Below, piece by piece: positions 62,195 through 64,000 of a stretch of 64,000 nt of DNA. The translations under genes were made by a program, and so were the position numbers. The DNA comes from an uncultured Bacilli bacterium (GTDB lineage Bacteria > Bacillota_I > Bacilli_A > RF39 > UBA660): contig CAKOUR010000003.1 of the NCBI GenBank assembly GCA_934120635.1, positions 35,830 through 99,829 on the forward strand. The letters are read 5' to 3'. The stretch's first letter is position 1, and each line of letters starts with the position of its first letter. The notes beneath the pieces are model-generated. The model was not told where the DNA came from and searched no databases. It saw only the letters and a program-made list of their open reading frames with translations.

Positions 62195-62769
62195 TATCGG
62201 TTTATTAATATAATTGAACGCTTGCTTTTTTCAAGCAACGAGAAATCTTTTAATGACTCATCTAATAATCTTTCTATCTTAACAATTCTATTATGAGTAA
62301 ATGATTCATGTAGAACGATTGCAACATCTTCATCATCTACATAATAATCTTCTTTTAAATAATATGGATCAAAGAGATATGCAAAATTTTCATCAATTTT
62401 CGTAATTAAAATATAGTGTTCTGTGTCTTGCCAACACCGAGCTATGATTACTCCATTATCATTTAATGAATTCTTCATTTTCTCAAGAGTAACATTTTCA
62501 CCATATAATATTTCGCATTTAATATCAAATTGTTTATTGCTATTTGCATATTCACCAAAATATTTTGCTAATAATTCCGCATGTTTTCTTGATGTTCCTC
62601 CTTTACCTTCTATGCCATTCTTGTTCTCAACATCCAATGTGAATTTATATATGGCTTTTAATAATTCAACGGGAACATCTTCTCTATCATATAAATAAGC
62701 TAAAGCATTAACAAAAGAAGTAGTTCCACAATCATATTCAGTATTCTGATATCTTAATGGTACTTTCAT
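62194..62769 (-). CDS. Peptidase C39-like protein
   Basis: 191 residues. PLRYQNTEYDCGTTSFVNALAYLYDRE gives a catalytic-type Cys after Asp, TEHYILITKIDENFAYLFDPYY gives His and Asp: the C39/bacteriocin-processing peptidase pattern without a transporter part. No signal peptide. Cytoplasmic cysteine peptidase-like protein, here downstream of dinD in the same direction and followed by a terminator. Confidence 0.72.
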   Translation of the reverse strand: MKVPLRYQNTEYDCGTTSFVNALAYLYDREDVPVELLKAIYKFTLDVENKNGIEGKGGTSRKHAELLAKYFGEYANSNKQFDIKCEILYGENVTLEKMKNSLNDNGVIIARCWQDTEHYILITKIDENFAYLFDPYYLKEDYYVDDEDVAIVLHESFTHNRIVKIERLLDESLKDFSLLEKSKRSIILINR

Positions 62770-62804
62770 ATCATTACCTCCACATTAATTATATCATGTC
62801 TTAC

Positions 62805-63617
62805 TTATTTTTTAGTTTCTTTTTCTAATTCTTTTAAACTTTTATCTGGAATTGGTAAATTTTCTGGCATGATTCCACCCATGTCTTCAATTACCTTTCT
62901 TACTTTCTTGCCTATTTCATAGTGAACACTATTAGCCGTATATTCATTATCTACATTATCTCTTTTTAATTTGGCATCTGTTTGAGCAATCCTGAATATA
63001 TTATCAGCTAATTCTTCGCTTCCCATATTATCCAATATATCTTCTCTATATCTTAGTTTCTTTCTTTTAAATATATCATCTGCAGTTTCTCCATTATATA
63101 GTCCTTTATATCCTGCATTATGAAATCTAGCCAAATCCTTTACTCCACTATTAACTGCTGTTTGATTTAAATTATAATTACCTTTTCTTGCTTGATTTCT
63201 TCGATATAGTCTTTTCTCATCTTCAGTAAGATTATTAAACTCTTTTTCTGATAATTTTTGCTTTCGTGTTTGAATAGCAAAATATGTTTGACCTAATGCA
63301 ACCATCTTCTTTTTAGGATTAGCATTTTGAACTATTAAATAACATATATACCTAGATAACTTATAATCTTTAATAAATTCTTCTTTACCTTTACCAGTTA
63401 TTATTGGCTTCCTGACTTCGGGAAGCCAATATGTATCATCATTATTACTATTTTTATATGATGTTACTGCTTTTTGGATTACATTATTGAAATTTTCTCA
63501 TTTACTATATTCAAGCAACGGCATTAAATCTCTTGCTAACCAATATTCATGATTATTTTTATCAATATGTTTTATATCTTCAAATACTTTTTCAGTATAT
63601 TCTTTTACTTCATTCAT
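62805..63617 (-). pseudogene. dinD: DinD (DNA damage-inducible protein D) interrupted by TGA
   Basis: Reading from ATG 63617 (MNEVKEYTEKVF, with GGAGGGAG upstream) gives a 270-codon frame with a single TGA at codon 40 (63498-63500), inside LLEYSK-TGA-ENFNNVI. In DinD relatives that position is often Trp (YSKWENF), i.e. TGG to TGA. All later landmarks are in frame: LSRYICYLIVQNANP, GQTYFAIQTRKQ, FHNAGYKGLYNG, DNMGSEELADNIFRIAQTDAKLK, VHYEIGKKVRKVIEDMGG. A 10-bp perfect inverted repeat lies in the gene at 63403-63430. E. coli DinD is an SOS protein that inhibits RecA. Probably a pseudogene by one nonsense change; 166 residues could still be made from an internal start. Confidence 0.85.
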
Positions 63618-63633
63618 TTTATCAATCTCCCTC

Positions 63634-64000
63634 CTATGGACTACAATTCTCTATTTTTAATTTATTATTTTTAATTTTAAACATAATACTTCCATCTTCA
63701 TCTGTTCTATATATTTTTGAACCTTCTAAATTATTTAGTACTTCTTTATTAGGATGACCACATCTATTATTCTTTCCAACACTAATAACTCCATATTTAG
63801 GTTTAATTTCTTTAATAAACTCTTTACTACTGCTTGTTCCACTACCATGGTGTCCTACTTTTAATACATCAATGTTAGAAAGATTATACTTTTCTAAAAT
63901 ATTTTTTTCTTTCTCTACTCCTGCATCTCCCATAAACATAAACTTATAACCATCAAGTTTAGTATAAATAACATTACTATTATCATTTTCATTGTCATAT
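63634..64000 (-). CDS. MBL-fold hydrolase, ComEC C-domain-like (copy 3), partial
   Basis: Open through the window edge; at least 121 codons. Ends ENCSP-TAG. Contains the frame YDNENDNSNVIYTKLDGYKF, then MFMGDAGVEKEKNILEKYN, DVLKVGHHGSGTSSSKEF and VGKNNRCGHPNKEV. The best preserved of the three copies in the window; whether its N-terminal HxHxDH part survives cannot be seen. 17 bp upstream of the dinD start in the same direction. Confidence 0.75.
   Translation of the reverse strand, partial: YDNENDNSNVIYTKLDGYKFMFMGDAGVEKEKNILEKYNLSNIDVLKVGHHGSGTSSSKEFIKEIKPKYGVISVGKNNRCGHPNKEVLNNLEGSKIYRTDEDGSIMFKIKNNKLKIENCSP
63638..64000. repeat. Direct repeat, copy B (MBL 3' region), runs off the window
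   Basis: Partner of 61567-62100. Between the two copies lie dinD and the C39-like gene, so recombination between copies would delete or circularise this cargo. Confidence 0.75.

Noticed and set aside
63498..63500. UGA read as tryptophan (alternative genetic code)
   Set aside because: Trp codons in the conserved genes are TGG, and TGA ends secY, spoVAD and the 56768 gene at sensible positions, so code 4 is not supported.
1..64000. tRNA or rRNA genes
   Set aside because: No cloverleaf with a GGTTCGAATCC-type T arm, and no rRNA-like sequence, was found in the intergenic regions I read.
1..64000. CRISPR array
   Set aside because: No series of equal repeats with unique spacers; the only repeats are the MBL copies, LysM repeats and hairpins.

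Overview
The window comes from a very AT-rich, anaerobic, endospore-forming member of the Bacillota. The evidence is direct: a sporulation gene set (SpoIIAA-like protein, SigF-like sigma factor, SpoVAC/AD/AE, SpoIIIAH, GerM, GerE, CotE, SpoVID and a YsxE-like protein, a SpoIIIE/FtsK translocase), a class III (oxygen-sensitive) ribonucleotide reductase, a ferredoxin and radical-SAM proteins, T-box control, and ribosomal proteins of Gram-positive type. TAA is the usual stop. TGA also ends genes (secY and spoVAD run into the next start as ATGA), so the standard bacterial code is assumed. The short archaeal-type ProRS and the slim gene set suggest a gut lineage near Erysipelotrichia or other Mollicute-related Bacilli. 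That placement is inference.

Layout. 1-6.2 kb: T-box leader of a gene lying left of the window, an internally duplicated membrane protein, a methionine gamma-lyase-like PLP enzyme, proS, and a LysM protein with a degenerate amidase domain. 6.2-11 kb: uvsE behind an exact sigma-G consensus promoter, a ysxE-like/spoVID pair, and a 679-residue protein that looks like a helicase IV that has lost its ATPase motifs. 11-14.3 kb: secreted protein, radical SAM protein, ZIP transporter. 14.3-17.5 kb: spoIIAA-like, sigF and spoVACDE in B. subtilis order, but with no spoIIAB and with an XRE regulator between sigF and spoVA. 17.7-25.2 kb: holA, mutL, SPFH/NfeD pair, pyrH, yutD. 25.3-30.2 kb: ferredoxin, yidD, M29 aminopeptidase, SPOR protein, two pseudopilins and a divergent GspE/PilB-type ATPase. 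30.2-33.3 kb: nrdD, a 58-residue ORF too short for most gene callers that carries the glycyl-radical motif missing from the large NrdD, then nrdG. 33.8-36.8 kb: gerM, gerE, spoIIIAH, a lipoprotein, cotE. 39.3-53.1 kb: the S10-spc-alpha ribosomal cluster from rpsJ to rplQ, with rpmD and map missing from their usual places. 53.4-59.6 kb: paired M16 peptidases, deoD, spoIIIE/ftsK. 59.6-64 kb: an accessory island in which three decayed copies of one metallo-beta-lactamase-fold gene separate cargo genes (a transglutaminase-like protein, a C39-like peptidase, and a dinD interrupted by TGA).

How the parts work together. Much of the non-housekeeping content serves sporulation, and promoter-like sequences agree with it: sigma-F/G-type sites (TGAATA or TACATA, 17 bp, CATAyTA) precede uvsE, spoVAC and the lipoprotein gene, and a sigma-K-type site precedes gerE. 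Several proteins keep a family fold but have lost catalytic residues (amidase, kinase and helicase IV relatives), suggesting that enzymes have been turned into structural proteins in this lineage. The strongest candidates for new biology are the split class III ribonucleotide reductase, the helicase-like pseudoenzyme upstream of spoVID, and the modular island at the right end.
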